In this document: positions 22,713 to 34,901 of the stretch, piece after piece
How the letters are laid out: every line of letters begins with the position of its first letter
How positions within the stretch are numbered: position 1 is the stretch's first letter
NCBI GenBank assembly: GCA_013400975.1
Contig: WBMZ01008619.1
Span: forward strand, 496,001 to 560,000
Source: Atrichornis clamosus
Taxonomy: Eukaryota; Chordata; Aves; Passeriformes; Menuridae
Direction of reading: 5' to 3'
Length of the DNA: 64,000 bases
Position numbers and translations under genes: made by a program
The notes under the pieces: model-generated
What the model saw: only the letters and a program-made list of their open reading frames with translations
The model's database searches: none
Told to the model about the DNA's origin: nothing

Positions 22713-25700
22713 TCCCTTTCCATTGAAAGTGGGCTTATTACAACAGGAATTGAAAGAGGAGAAGAGCTGAAGAAGAGCAAAGTAAACAAGCAGGAGCACA
22801 CAGCAGGTTTGCCATAACAATCTGAACAACCCAGAGCAGGCATTGAGCTGGGATCACACCCAGGGCTCTGGAACACAAAGCTGCAGGAGCACAAAGAGCA
22901 GAAAAACAGGGTGATTTCCTAGAGACACGTGAGGAAATACTGCCTTTCATTTGGCTGCCAGCTTGAGCAACTTCCCAAAGGCTCATCTTTGCTGGCCTGG
23001 CTTGATCAGATGTTTCCCAGCATAAACCAGTACATCTCGAGACAGATGGATCATCCCAGACCTTATGCACAAAATGAGGGTGATATCTCCCAGAACTACC
23101 ACAGGACTAAAACTGATGATTGTTTCTAATACTAAAGTGAAAGGGAATGCAAAGGAAAAGATCCACGGGCAGCTCTCCCAGCTTCCAGTCCTGGTGAGTT
23201 TTCTGACACACACGCTGTGTCTCAGTCCCCTCAGAGTGCTCTGCTTTGCAGGTTCTTATAAAAACCATCTCTGCAGAGGCTCTTCAGGATGCTGCCCTGA
23301 AAAGCAGAGCAGCTGCCTTTGGATATGGAATCCTGCCTGGCACAGCAGGGCTGCTGCAGGGGCCACTAGATCAGATTTAATTAAAAACTCCAGGCCAGCG
23401 CACAAACCAGTGACGTGGAGTGCTCCCAACTGCACACACCAAGCTTGGCAAGTCCAGCTCTGTTACCAAACCTTTTCATCTTTCCAGGCTGGCAAATAGC
23501 TTCACTTCCAACCTGGTTCAGGAATTACTGCAGAGAATTCGAAGGAGGGAATGGGGAGATGGGGTAAGGAAAGAGGGTGACAAGCAGCTTTCTGTTAAAT
23601 AAGAGTGTGTTTTGAACTGATGTCTCGAGTACAAAAACAAATGGCCTTCAGATGTGGCTTTACAAATTACAATATCAGTAGGAAAAAGAAGTCTCTTAAA
23701 TGTTAAGTTTTCCCTCAAGATTCAAGTGAGTATTCATGCTGGCTGCCTCCCTTCATTCCTTCCCCTAACTTCCAAGCTGAAATGTCAGCTCAAACTCTAT
23801 TTACAGTCCCTACTTTAGACTTTCCTATGGCACTGTCAAAGTAACATTTGAATTTCCATTTCATCAACTCAAAGGAAAACAACCCCAAACTTTGGACATA
23901 GTGGATACAGGGATTAGAGCTGTGTACTGCTTGCATGTCTCCTGGTTGCTTTGTCTAAACCAAGGGGATTGTGCAGGATTCTGACGTGTGGGTGATATCT
24001 AAGCCATAAACTAATGCTAATGGGACCAGGGCATGCTGAGAAAGTTAATCAAGGGGCTTTTTCTGTAGCAGATTTAGCTGCAATCACGGCCTTACATGCT
24101 CTGCTCCTTTCTGATTATTGTATAAAACATAGTAAGGCTAAAGCACCAAAAGAAACATTCTGTACCTTCTTCGCAGATGTGGTCGTGTGCTCTCTAAAGC
24201 AATTACATGAAATTATCTGGGTTTAATAGCTTTTGTTTGAAGTCTGATCACTTCCTTGATCCACTTCGGAGATCTTCTCCCACATCTGAGAGGCGGCAAA
24301 CTTTGAACTCCACGGTCTGTGTTGATAATTCCCCTGTGTGTCTGAGGTAGTCATAAAAATAAGCACAAAGGGTCCTGAGTGACCCTCTCTTCTTCAGAGA
24401 GCAAATCACTGCAGCCCCCGGGATGCCTCTGTTGGGATGCAGAGCAGTCCAACTCTGCCTCTTATTCCAGAGGCTGTGTTTATCCTGCTGAGTGGAGAGG
24501 ACCAGGAACCAAAACCCAGCTCTAGCATCAGATTTGTTTCCTGGCTCATGCCCACGCTGTTGACAGCCAGGGCTCTGCAGGGCAGACTTATCTTAGGGCT
24601 TGATTACGTGGTCCGAGCGAGATCCCAAAAGAGGCTTAGCAAAGAGTCCTTGCTTGCTTGCCCTCCTCCCTTCCCGGAGCTCCTTTACAGAGCAGCAGAT
24701 TTGTACCAACAGAGTGTCCAATGCAGAGGCCATTGCAGATGTGTGAGTGCACCAGCAGCAGCTCTTCCTGCAGAACAGCTCTGCTGGGAGGCTTTATTGG
24801 GGTTGATTTGACTGGGGAAGTGTGACAGCACGTCTCTGGCACTAACCCTCTTAGCCTTCGTCTTGTTACTGCTGAGTCTAAAACCTGCTCTCTGCAAGTA
24901 TTTCAGAATGGGGAAAATTCAAGTGTTACTTGCAAGAACAAGTAGTTCAGAACAGGCAACACAGACACAAAAGAAAATCATCTGGATTTCAAGTCTTTTC
25001 CTATTTTATTTCTCTGCTGAGATCAGACTCCTTTGGCAACTTTTGGGCTTCCCTCATAAGACTGAATGATCAGACACCAGACCTTGATCCATTCAGGTGT
25101 TGTTTTCCTGCATTTCACTGTCACTTTGTGTCAAGTGAGGGCAGAGAGAGAGAGGAAATAAGGGAAACCAGAAAGATGGCTTCCTTCCATCACTTTCTTC
25201 TCTCCTTCCCTTATTTCTGCTGGCACAAGGCTGAATTCTCCCCAGGGGAGAGTCAGGGACCCTCTGGGGATGTGTGAGGGGCTCTGCAGGGCTGGGAAGA
25301 AGGTGCCATCCCAACCAAACTGCGTCACATCCAGCAGGGAAAGCTGAGAGGGTTGTACCTGCCTTGTCACTGTGCCTGGTGGAGTTTGCTCTGCTCCGTC
25401 AGGATACGGAATTCCAGACCCTGTGAAAGTCAGGACAAACCCCTCAATGCCATTTCAGGTCAGCTCAAACGGCCATCAAAGAGCAGATTTTCATTGCAGA
25501 CACACAGGGCTGATGCTTGACCAAAAAAACCAGATGTTTTTTCCACCCCCTGTTGTCTCCCTTCTCTGCCTATGCATCTGTCACCTTATCTGGAACGTGC
25601 ACTTGCACCATGCTGTGATAAAAGGTTAATAAAATCAGAAACTGGCAAAGCCACCTCACTGGCAACATCTGTGAGTGAGTGAGTCACTCCTGCTATAGGA

Positions 25701-26980
25701 GACATTTCCTTTCAAGTGGAAAGAAAAAGAATATAACACAGCAATAAGGAACCAGTCGTTGAATTTTCCATAAAAAATGTTTCCTCCTCGTAGTCTTTCT
25801 CCAATTGACTTCACTCCTTGCTCTCTTCCTTTGCTGCCCCAGTTCCCAGCTCCTGGTTCTGGTAATTTGTCAATGAACTGCAAAAGGAGCAGCGTGAATC
25901 ACACCAAACCCAGACAAGCAGCAGCCTATGGGGAGCCTTCCCCCACTCCAGAGGGGAAGATTTTATTCCCTGGCTTTAAAAAACACAGCACAATTAAAAG
26001 GGAAAAGGGGAAAAAAGCTGTTCCAAACATGATGTCACTGCTTCCACTACTTCATAGGGAAAGCATGTCCCCTTCTTATTTTAAACATGACATATTAGTG
26101 CTTATTTTCCTGTCAGTCCTGCGTGTGTGAGGAAAGGGGAAGCAAAAGGAATAAGGATTTTCTGGCTTCTTTTACCTAACTCTGAAAGTATCAAGAGCCT
26201 GCATCAGCTAAGAAGTGGGAAGCAGCTGAAATATATCTGGAGAGAGCAGGGCAGCCAAGCAAGCTCCATGGTGGAAAGTTCCCTGCACTGAGGAAATCCT
26301 GAGGTGGCTCGAACTCCGCAGTTCTCAGGGAGCCTTTCAGACTTCCTGAAGTGTGACATGAAATGGGGCTGTGTTCACAGGTTAGTCAGGGGTTAGACAA
26401 GAATTACATAGCTGTGGAATAACTACCAGTACAGACTATTCTACATTAAAATTAGGGCTCTTTTCCATGCCCCTAAGCCTGGTAAAAATGGCTGTCAAGG
26501 ATGTGCTTAGGATACAGGTGACTTACCTGCACCAGGCCAAGCTGGACACCCTGTTCATCAGTCACTGAGTGTAATTTAAGGCGCAATAATAAATAGAGTT
26601 CTCTTACCCAGTAGAGATGTATGGTATAATGGAATATTTGGCACAAATCTGTTCATGGAGGTGCACGACAAAGCTGTCATGCACCAAAAGTTTGTGGAGC
26701 AGGATGCTGGTGAATAACACAGCCACAGGTACCCCAAACTGCTGCAGCATCTTCAGTCCCTCCTGGTAACACCATGGGGGACCCCAAAAGTCAAGGCTGA
26801 TGGAACAAGAAGATCCAGCAGGTCCACAAATATTCAAAAAACTAAATTTTTTGCTTCTCATGAGTGTGAGGTTAGGGATTATTTGCTCATTTATTCCCAG
26901 GGCCATCACTCTGTTTGTCAAGAGCAACTGATCGGACAAATCTGAAATGTTTTCTGAGTTCCAGCTTTGTATTGACCAAA
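22713..26980. other. Non-coding DNA without a recognisable gene
   Basis: Open frames up to 144 codons (23,065-23,499) have no recognisable domain. 'gctctcttcctttgctgccccag' type pyrimidine tracts occur at 25.82-25.84 kb but frame no convincing exon. A short GTGA repeat is at 25,671-25,684. AT-rich sequence at 24.0-24.25 kb looks non-repetitive and could be conserved, but this cannot be tested here. Confidence 0.6.
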
Positions 26981-27144
26981 TCACAGAATCATGGAATGGT
27001 TTGGGTAGGAAGGGACCTTACAGCTCATCTCATTCCACCCCCTGCCATGGCAGGGACCCCTTCCACTATCCTAGGGTGCTCCAAGCCCCGTCCAGCCTGG
27101 CCTTGGACACTTCCAGGGATGGGGCAGCCACAGCTTCTCTGGAT
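26981..27144 (-). mobile_element. CR1 LINE 3' fragment (about 165 bp)
   Basis: 'tcacagaatcatggaatgg' followed by 'tttgggtaggaagggacc', 'tgccatggcagggacccc', 'ccttggacacttccaggg' and 'cagccacagcttctctgg' is the reverse complement of a CR1 3' end with intact tail words. It is truncated on the 5' side right after the 'cttctctgg' block, as is the copy at 37.42 kb. Confidence 0.93.
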
Positions 27145-30100
27145 AACAAACTCCCCTCCCTGTCACCACTGCCTTCAGCCCCAGGCTGCTCTTCCCACAG
27201 TGTGTCTCAACCTGTGCCTCCAGAGCCCCTTCCCACCGTGTCCCACTTTTCCATGTGCGTTTGACAGTGTCTGTGTGTGACTGGCCTGTGGCTGTGTCCA
27301 AGGGGAAGCAGATCCTTGGATAATCCCGTCTGTGGTGCTACAGGCCAAGTGCAAAAGTGCAAATACTCATTAGTGACACAGTGCCCAGGCAAAGGCAGAA
27401 GTGCCTGCAAGCAGCATCACCTTTGTGAACAGTTTCCTTCCCTTTTTCTGTAAACACAGAGTAATGTTGAAATTCCTGCCCCCACCCTCTCATCATGCAG
27501 AGTTCAGCAAGAAATGTGGTTTTGTTTATGGATGTAAGGAATTAAATCCATCAGCTTGACCCTGTCTGCCCCATTCCATTAAAAACCATTCCTCAGACAT
27601 TAGAGACAAAGAACAAAAGGATAAAGTCTCTCTCAAGCATATACACCAAAAGGCAATTTGGTTTTAGCGTTTTTGCACTCATAGATTGCTTTTCTCATTC
27701 CGATAGTGACTCTGCTTCTTTCCATATATAGAATACTAAATAATCCTCTGGAATCTTTTTCCAAGTGATTTTTGAAATCAGAGATGCTGTCCTGCCTCCC
27801 AGGGCAGGGGCTGGGGTGTCGTGCCCACTTCAAGGGGCAACTGCAACATATGATTTTCACTTTATTATACTGCAAGTGATGAAGTCATGGAAGACTGTCA
27901 GAGAATGAGACACATGTCCTTGCAGTGTAATCCTGCCCCCACATATCCCCATGGATACTGTGCTGCAGGAAAAGACTTGGGAAGAGGAGGAAGACGCCTT
28001 TCCCACCAGCAGCTGGATTCTGACACTACCTGTGGCTCAGCCCACTGGCTGATTCAGCTTTCTCTCGTGGTTCCAGTGAGGTAACCCTGGCTGAGATAGT
28101 GCACAGGGGACCTTAAGACGTTTGCTCAGAACATTTAATCAGGCACAATGCGATCCATTGTTCTCTGCTTGCTTTGTATTAAGGGAAATCTAAACCAGCT
28201 TGTAAGAGACTTTAAAGAAAAGACATTTTGCACATGCACATAGCCGTCATCATCATCCCTCAACAAAATGCAACAGCCACGTGGCAGAGAAATGATGGGA
28301 AATACTTGCAGTTGTAATCCTGCAGAGAAGGGAAGGTCTGTTTGTGGGAGGTGGCACTTCCACCCTGCTGAGAAGCCGTGTCACAGCCTCTCCAGGCCAA
28401 CCCTGTCTCTAGGAACAGAGCCAAGCTCTGCAATTTCCAGCTCTCCAAATGGGGAATTGTATCCTGGAGGAGACAGAGCCCGTACTGGGAGATCACCTCT
28501 ACTCTCATTTTCTAACTACAGACATCCCAGGGGAACCACGGTAGTGCCACAGTCAGACTAGGACACCTTTCCATGCCTATTTACCTCTCCTCATACAGTC
28601 CTGAAGAGAAAACAAATCTGAAAGATGCTCTAACACATCAGCCAGAATGGCCACTAAAGCACAAGGCTGAGCACAAAAAGCCAAGAGGACTTGCTGGCCC
28701 TTGAGTAGTTGGAACGTGGGCAAGGAAGCTCTGAGGCCATGGGAGTACTGAAAAAGAGGATGATGAAGAAACAATAAAGAAAGAAGAGAATCTTAAATCA
28801 GGAGAGAAATAAAAATGAGGCACAGGGTAGGTAATGGAAATACCTATGAATTCCAAACAGTGAACCCCTCGTGTTTTCCCTGTTCCAACAAGTGAGCCAG
28901 AAATCATGTATCTCATTAACCTTTTTGTGTTTACTGCCACTCTCAATTTGTCTCTCAAACAATGGTTTTTACTACAACTACAAAAAGTCATCAGACGGCA
29001 CATGACAGGAAATACACCATTTCTTATCCAGGGCAAATTAGATGGTTTTCTCCTGTTCTTTTATTCCCAGGAGCTGCAGTTTGGAAGAACAGCTTAGAGG
29101 AACCAGCATGGCACAAAACACAGGCATTAAAATTCAGAATACATAACCATGCACTCATTTGAAATTGTTTGACCCTGTTTTGGGAGCTGTTGTATTCCCA
29201 ATTCTTCAGGAACTTCATCCAGATTTGTTTTCTCCGGGAAATCTATTTTTTGCCCTACACTTACACCTATGTTTGCTTGTGAGTGCTGCCTCTGACCCTC
29301 CATCCTTCCCTGTCCTCTGTGCTGCATCCACCGTGTTCCTGAGAGCTCTCCAAGCCTCTGGGGCTCATTAAAGGCTGAGCTCTGCAGACTGATCCATGGG
29401 GAGCGGTCCATACACCGGGGCAGACCTGCTCCCTAGGAAAACTCCTGCTGAACCATTAGTGCCAGGGCAGCCCCGTGCAGCAGAGTGTAATTAGTCCAGA
29501 TAACTCATTCTGGAAGCTCTTTCCCGGGCAGTCTGGGAGGTTTGGAAAGCCATAACAAAGTTATAAAGCATGAAAAGGCCCAGGATGAAACGCTGTTTCA
29601 AATTATCAAACTCAGTCTCCTCGAGGGTGCAGACAAGAGAGTGGCAAGCCATTAAGAAAGCAGAACCAGCTGAGTTTAAACAAAACCCAAATCATGTGAC
29701 TTTTCACTTCACACTGGTGATTACACAACTGTTGGGCTCTTATGTAAGTAGGCAGACGAGGTTGCCTGCAAATAATCAAGTTAAAACCTGGAAGGTTCAG
29801 AACTGTAAACATCCTCCCCATTGGGAGCCCAGAAATCCTTTTGAAAGAAGCATGGATCTCGTTATACTAAAAATATCTCAAGTGATTAGATTTTGTCATG
29901 GGTAACTTCTTTGCTGAAGCTCCTTTAGAAACCTTATTTTGCTTTTAATGATAAACAAAATCCCCAAAATGCCAATCTGGTACACATTATTGCTTTCAGA
30001 CAAGTGGGCACTATGGTGAAAGTCTCTTTTTCCTGAATTAGGACAATTCAATTTTTGCAAGAATTTACTGTTTAAAGTTGTTGGAGACCTTCAGTTATTT

Positions 30101-33100
30101 TATCTTTTTCCCTACAAAATGAACAAAACACCTCTTGTCCAGCTTCATCTGACTCTTGTAAAAAGCAGCATGAAAGAAAGTAGATCAAGTTCAGTAGTCA
30201 TAAGAAAATTGTGTTTTCCTCTCCTTTGTTACAGCCCAGAAAGTTGCTCTGAGAACAAAATGCTGCTGATCACTGCCTAGGGGAGTAAAATGCAGCCTTT
30301 CCACAGTGTGACCTCGGTGCGTTCACATTCAAATAAACCTGGAGAAGCAAAAAAAAACCCTCGACAGACATCAAAAGAAGTAGTATTTTGATTTCCTAGA
30401 TGAAACATAATAATTCTGCATATCACTGATATTCAAATAGAAGAAAAAATCTCCCTGTAACAGCAGGTCTCAATTCAGTCACTTTTTCTTCAGAACAATC
30501 TAAAAATCCTGAAATGCTTCTACTGATCCCTGTGGCACAGAAGCACCTCACAGCCTTTCACTCTGCTCTGGTAGTATCCCCCATCCCGAGCTGAAGCTGG
30601 GAGGAGAGACCTTACTGGGGCTGGAGTTCCCTCAACCTCATTCCTATGCCTCATCCCACCTCAGAGACTCCTGGGGCAGCTGGAATCTCGTCTCTGTGCA
30701 GACAAGCAACAATGCAGCACCTCTGTAGGATGTTCCCCACAGCCACGCTCTGCAAACTCAGGCATTTTCCTGGAATCCTTACTGACGTCGGCTCGGAAAG
30801 CCAAGAGCTCCATCACCAGATTTCCCTCCCTTCTGGTTCAAACCAACGGCCCCTGGACAGCTGAAGAGCTTTGGGAAGTTACACAGCCAGATAGAAGTCA
30901 AAGCTGCCCTTGAGACAGCAGGGGATCTTTACAGCAGCGTTCCCACTGCTCAGTGTCCTCTCTTCTCTGAGCTGAATAAAGTCAAAATTAAAATCCAGCC
31001 TGGACCACCACTTTGTCCAGAGTTTGTTAGACTCTCACTGATCTGGTCAGTGATCCCAGGTTCGCTGCTGAAAGCTGAATCCAGGCTTTGGAGATTCAGG
31101 CTGAATCATTTGCAGTTCCCCCTAAATATACCCGTAAATAGAGTTTTCAAAAAACTGCAATAAGACTCATGTAAGGAGCAAAGCTCAAACTGACATAAAT
31201 CTCAGCAAATATGTTTGGTTGGGATGCACCCGAGGAAGATTGAGCATTGAGCCAGATCTGTTTAATCTGGAAACCAAGCTGGAAATCTCATAAAGTCAGG
31301 CTTTCTTGAAAGATTTGTAGTACTTCCTTATTTTCATGTGGTCAGAAGTTACTATAAGAAAAATGCCTTTTCATGCTATTTCAGTATTTCAGCTTTATGT
31401 TTGGGCCAAAATCGAAGCTGCTTTAATTTCGTTTTCAGTAAGTTCTACGCAGTCTATAAAAAGAGGGCTGCAATTAGATTTAGGATGAGATGTCAAGATT
31501 TGTTCTATATTTATGAATACAATAGTCATATGCTTTTTGAGCTTTTTTTCTAATTAATCAACCGCCTTTCCATTTTTACCAGCAAAGTTTTTAAATGCTG
31601 CAGCCGGGGTAGTCCCCTTTGGTCAGGGTAAGATCCACATACAAATTTTAGGCTCCCAGTTTAGCAGGGGACTCTTCCCACATGTCCTTTAGACACCTCC
31701 GAGGAGCCACCCTGGGACTGCCCGGATCCCAGTGCTCCAGAGCAGTTCCCACAGAGGGAATCTCGCTCAGCAGCATGAGTGCCTTGTGGTTTTGAAGGAA
31801 ATACTCTCTTACAACTCTCCAGTGCCCACTGACCCCCTTCCCTCTGCCCCAAGTGAGGTTTCTGCCAAGTCCAAAACCCGAGTGGCTCTTGCCAGTTCCA
31901 GATCTGACTTGAGGAAAGCTGCATTTTCCAACCCCACCATAGGAACGCTTCTCACACGATTCACACAGGTGGTGTCTCGTCCTGTGAGGAAGGAGGCTGG
32001 GCAAGGGAACAGCCAAGGTTAATATTTGCACAAACCAAGGCAGGCCAGAACCAGGACAAGGCGGGCAGTGTGTCCTCGGATCTCAGCACAGCAAGGAGAG
32101 GGCCCCATCCAGCATCCCCAGGACCACGGCCTGTGAGCATTCATGGATATTTCGGATCCCAATCCTGGTGCACAGGAGTTGTGCCAGCAGTGGCACAAGG
32201 ATCTGCTCAGCAGTACCAGGATCCCGGCTGGAAGCCACATCCCAACAGCTGGATGCCAGTAATATTCCAGCATCATAAATACATCTGAAACTCCACCACC
32301 AGGTCCTGCTGCCTCTCTGTGCCCTGATCCCAACACAGATTCCCTCTGTACCATGGCACTGGAGTGAGGGGATGGAAAGAGGCTGTTCTCCCGCATTCCT
32401 TCCCCGAGGAACTCTCCCTCCGGAGCTTCCCTTCGTGCAGCCTCACAAGGAGGATGTGGGATGGAGAAGCTTCTCCTCCAACGTGGTGCAACAAAAGAGA
32501 GAAGAATCCTCCCAGCTCTGGCTGCCACTCCATCAGTACAAACTGCATTTGGATTCTTTCTCTGAAAATGCAAAGTGCAGGCAAATCCAAAGGGATTTCT
32601 GCCATAGAGAACTGTTCTGGTGTTTGCAGTTTCTCCCTGTTAATGATAAATCTTTGGGAATAAAGGCTCCTATCAGAAGCACGTTGCCCACCTTAGCATG
32701 AATAATCAAATACTGGGGGAATACTTGGGAGAAAAACTGAGAAAATGCATTAAAAGTGCAGTTTTTAAGAAAAAAAATCAACAAAAGAAAACTTTATCCA
32801 GAGAAGCTACAGGATATCCATAGGATATTCCGGGAATTACAAATAAGATTTGAAACTCTGGCCTAGAGGAAAGTAAACTGCTCCAGCTTGATTTAACAGA
32901 GGCAAAAGATTCTAGAAGTAAATCCATGGCAGTGAAAAATCCAGAATTTCCCAAGATGCTGGCAGCAAACATCACAAAGTCCTACCTTTGGAGCCAAAGG
33001 AATATTCCAGTTAATGAAACACACAGCTTGGAAAAATCTGCTAGAATTTGTAAAAGATGCCTTGAAAAAATTCATCCCTTCTAGCAATATTTCCAATTAA

Positions 33101-34842
33101 AAAAGAAAAAAAAATGACTGAGCAGGAGATCATTTTACATTGGAAAGGCATTTGTCCATCCCAGAGGACTCCTGGTAATGAGTTGAGGAAAGGGGGCAAA
33201 CAAGTGACTCAGAACCAGGGGGAGTTGGTCCTGGCAAAGCCAGAGCTAAAAGAATGTGATAGGGATGCTTCATATCCCAGAAAGGATGGCCTGGAACAGA
33301 CCACAAACAGATGAGGAAAACATGGATAAAGTTAATGAGGAAGAAGAAGCAATAATTTTTTTTGAGAGGATTGAAAAACTGTTTCAGATGACAAGGCAGA
33401 GGGAAGTGGGTGCCTGCCCTATTAATCCAGTTCTCTGGCAGAGAATGGCATTTGGCAGTGGAACATGGAGGAATAATATTTAGAGTGGCATTTATGGGTA
33501 TAAATGTCAGGAAGGGAGAGAGCCAGGTAAAAAATGGCTGTTGGCAGAGCCAATCTAACCTTGATTAAATGAAGTTTGGGAGCCTTGCTCAAAGCTTTTG
33601 TTAATAAATGGCCACAAGCTGGGCAACAACACGATGAGGCTGGAGATACGAAGGATTTTAACCATCATGGATAAGATTTTAAAGAAAAAAACCCCCCAGA
33701 AGTAGTGGAACTCAGGCTGGATTTGATAATCTGTGTTGATGTATTTATGAATGCCATTCTGATACGGATGCCTGACAGAGACAGAGGCTGGACATGACCC
33801 TGAAAGACCTTTCCAGCCCTTTTCCCTCCAACAGCATCCTATCAATGTCTACGTTCACCTCAGCACTGTGTTCTTCCCAGCTCCCCACACTGAAGCAACC
33901 CTGTGTCCACCAGCTGAATAAAAAGCAAAATCATTTTTACAGGAAATGCACCAGCCCTTCTTTCGTGTTTGGATGCAAGACCCAAAGGCCTCTCATCCAG
34001 CAGCCAGAGCGGCTTTGTTTGAAATCTTCCATAAAACAAATTTTTTAGCAATGCTTTGGAAAGGCTTCCCCACACGGAAGGGCCGAGTTTCAGATGTTGC
34101 ACTCTTTCCACAGCTACATTTCAATTGCCTCTTTCTGCAAAGGTCACAAATGTTTGGTTTCATAGCCTTGCTCCTGCCCATCCAGAAAGGAGGATGATTT
34201 GTAAAATTTGGATGTGCATAGCCCTGTGGGCTCCAGCATTCCCCAGAAGGACTCGAGTGGAAGGTAAGTGCCTCATCAAGACTATGCATAAACAAACTTT
34301 GCTGTTCTGGAGTGTCCAGGCAGAGGATTTTTCTCTTAGTCCAGTAGATTGTAGGTATATGTGATTTATTCTTCTCTGCTAGCACATCAAGGAGTTAATG
34401 AAGAGCAGCAGATTTCAGCTCTGAGCTGGGCCTTGTAGTTTATCCTTCATGCCACAAACACTGGTCAGACATATATCATTTATTTACACAGACTTTCTAA
34501 CACAGTGACATGCAACAAATAAAGCAAACTGCGTCTGGGCTTTCCCAGATATACGGGAGCAGACAGGAGGAATCACAGATCCTGCCAGCTGCTCACCAAC
34601 CTCATTCTAGATGGGTGAAAATCCCCCCTTTGCTGAACTGATGCCCAGAGCAAGCAGGAAAACACACTGGTCCCAACACAAACGTGGGGTGCACCCAAAA
34701 TGGGTTTAATGACATGGATTCAGAAACAGCATTTTCCTCAGTGATAATTAAACACTAAGAGTAGGTGGAGCTTTGGGCTTGTGCTACTTTTTGTCCATTC
34801 CCAGTGCTGCATAATTGAGTTCTCTCTAGTCTTGCTAGAACA
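27145..34842. other. Non-coding DNA; one GC-richer block at 31.65-32.57 kb
   Basis: No gene is recognisable. The block at 31,648-32,573 is listed separately. At about 33.75-33.84 kb 'tgaccctgaaagacctttcc' and the bases after it resemble a worn plus-strand CR1 3' end, too weak to call as a feature. Open frames at 33,114-33,483 (66 and 75 codons) show no family signature. Confidence 0.6.
31648..32573 (-). other. GC-richer block with two abutting minus-strand open frames, unrecognised
   Basis: A 184-codon frame (32,573 down to 32,019) is followed by a 127-codon frame (32,031 down to 31,648) in a different reading frame, so about 925 bases are almost continuously open on the minus strand with one frame change. 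Neither translation shows a domain, signal peptide or catalytic motif that I know. Plus-strand frames of 72 to 110 codons overlap the same DNA, which weakens the coding case. It could be a decayed processed gene copy, an unrecognised repeat, or chance openness caused by higher GC. I favour chance. Confidence 0.2.
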
Positions 34843-34901
34843 ACAGAATCAGAGACAGAATTGGGTTGGAAAGGATCAAAAATCACCCAGTCCCACCCCA
34901 A
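34843..34901 (-). mobile_element. CR1 3'-end fragment, short
   Basis: 'cagaatcagagacagaat' followed by 'tgggttggaaaggatc' and 'cacccagtcccacccc' is a worn reverse complement of the CR1 3' terminus. About 60 bases remain. Confidence 0.7.

Noticed and set aside
25815..25870. Pyrimidine-rich acceptor followed by a 19-base micro-exon and 'gtaatt'
   Set aside because: The donor is poor and the segment is too short to judge. Such arrangements are frequent by chance.
33114..33845. Possible worn repeat or retroelement with short plus-strand frames
   Set aside because: Only the words near 33.75-33.84 kb resemble a CR1 3' end, and weakly. The rest matches nothing I can name.
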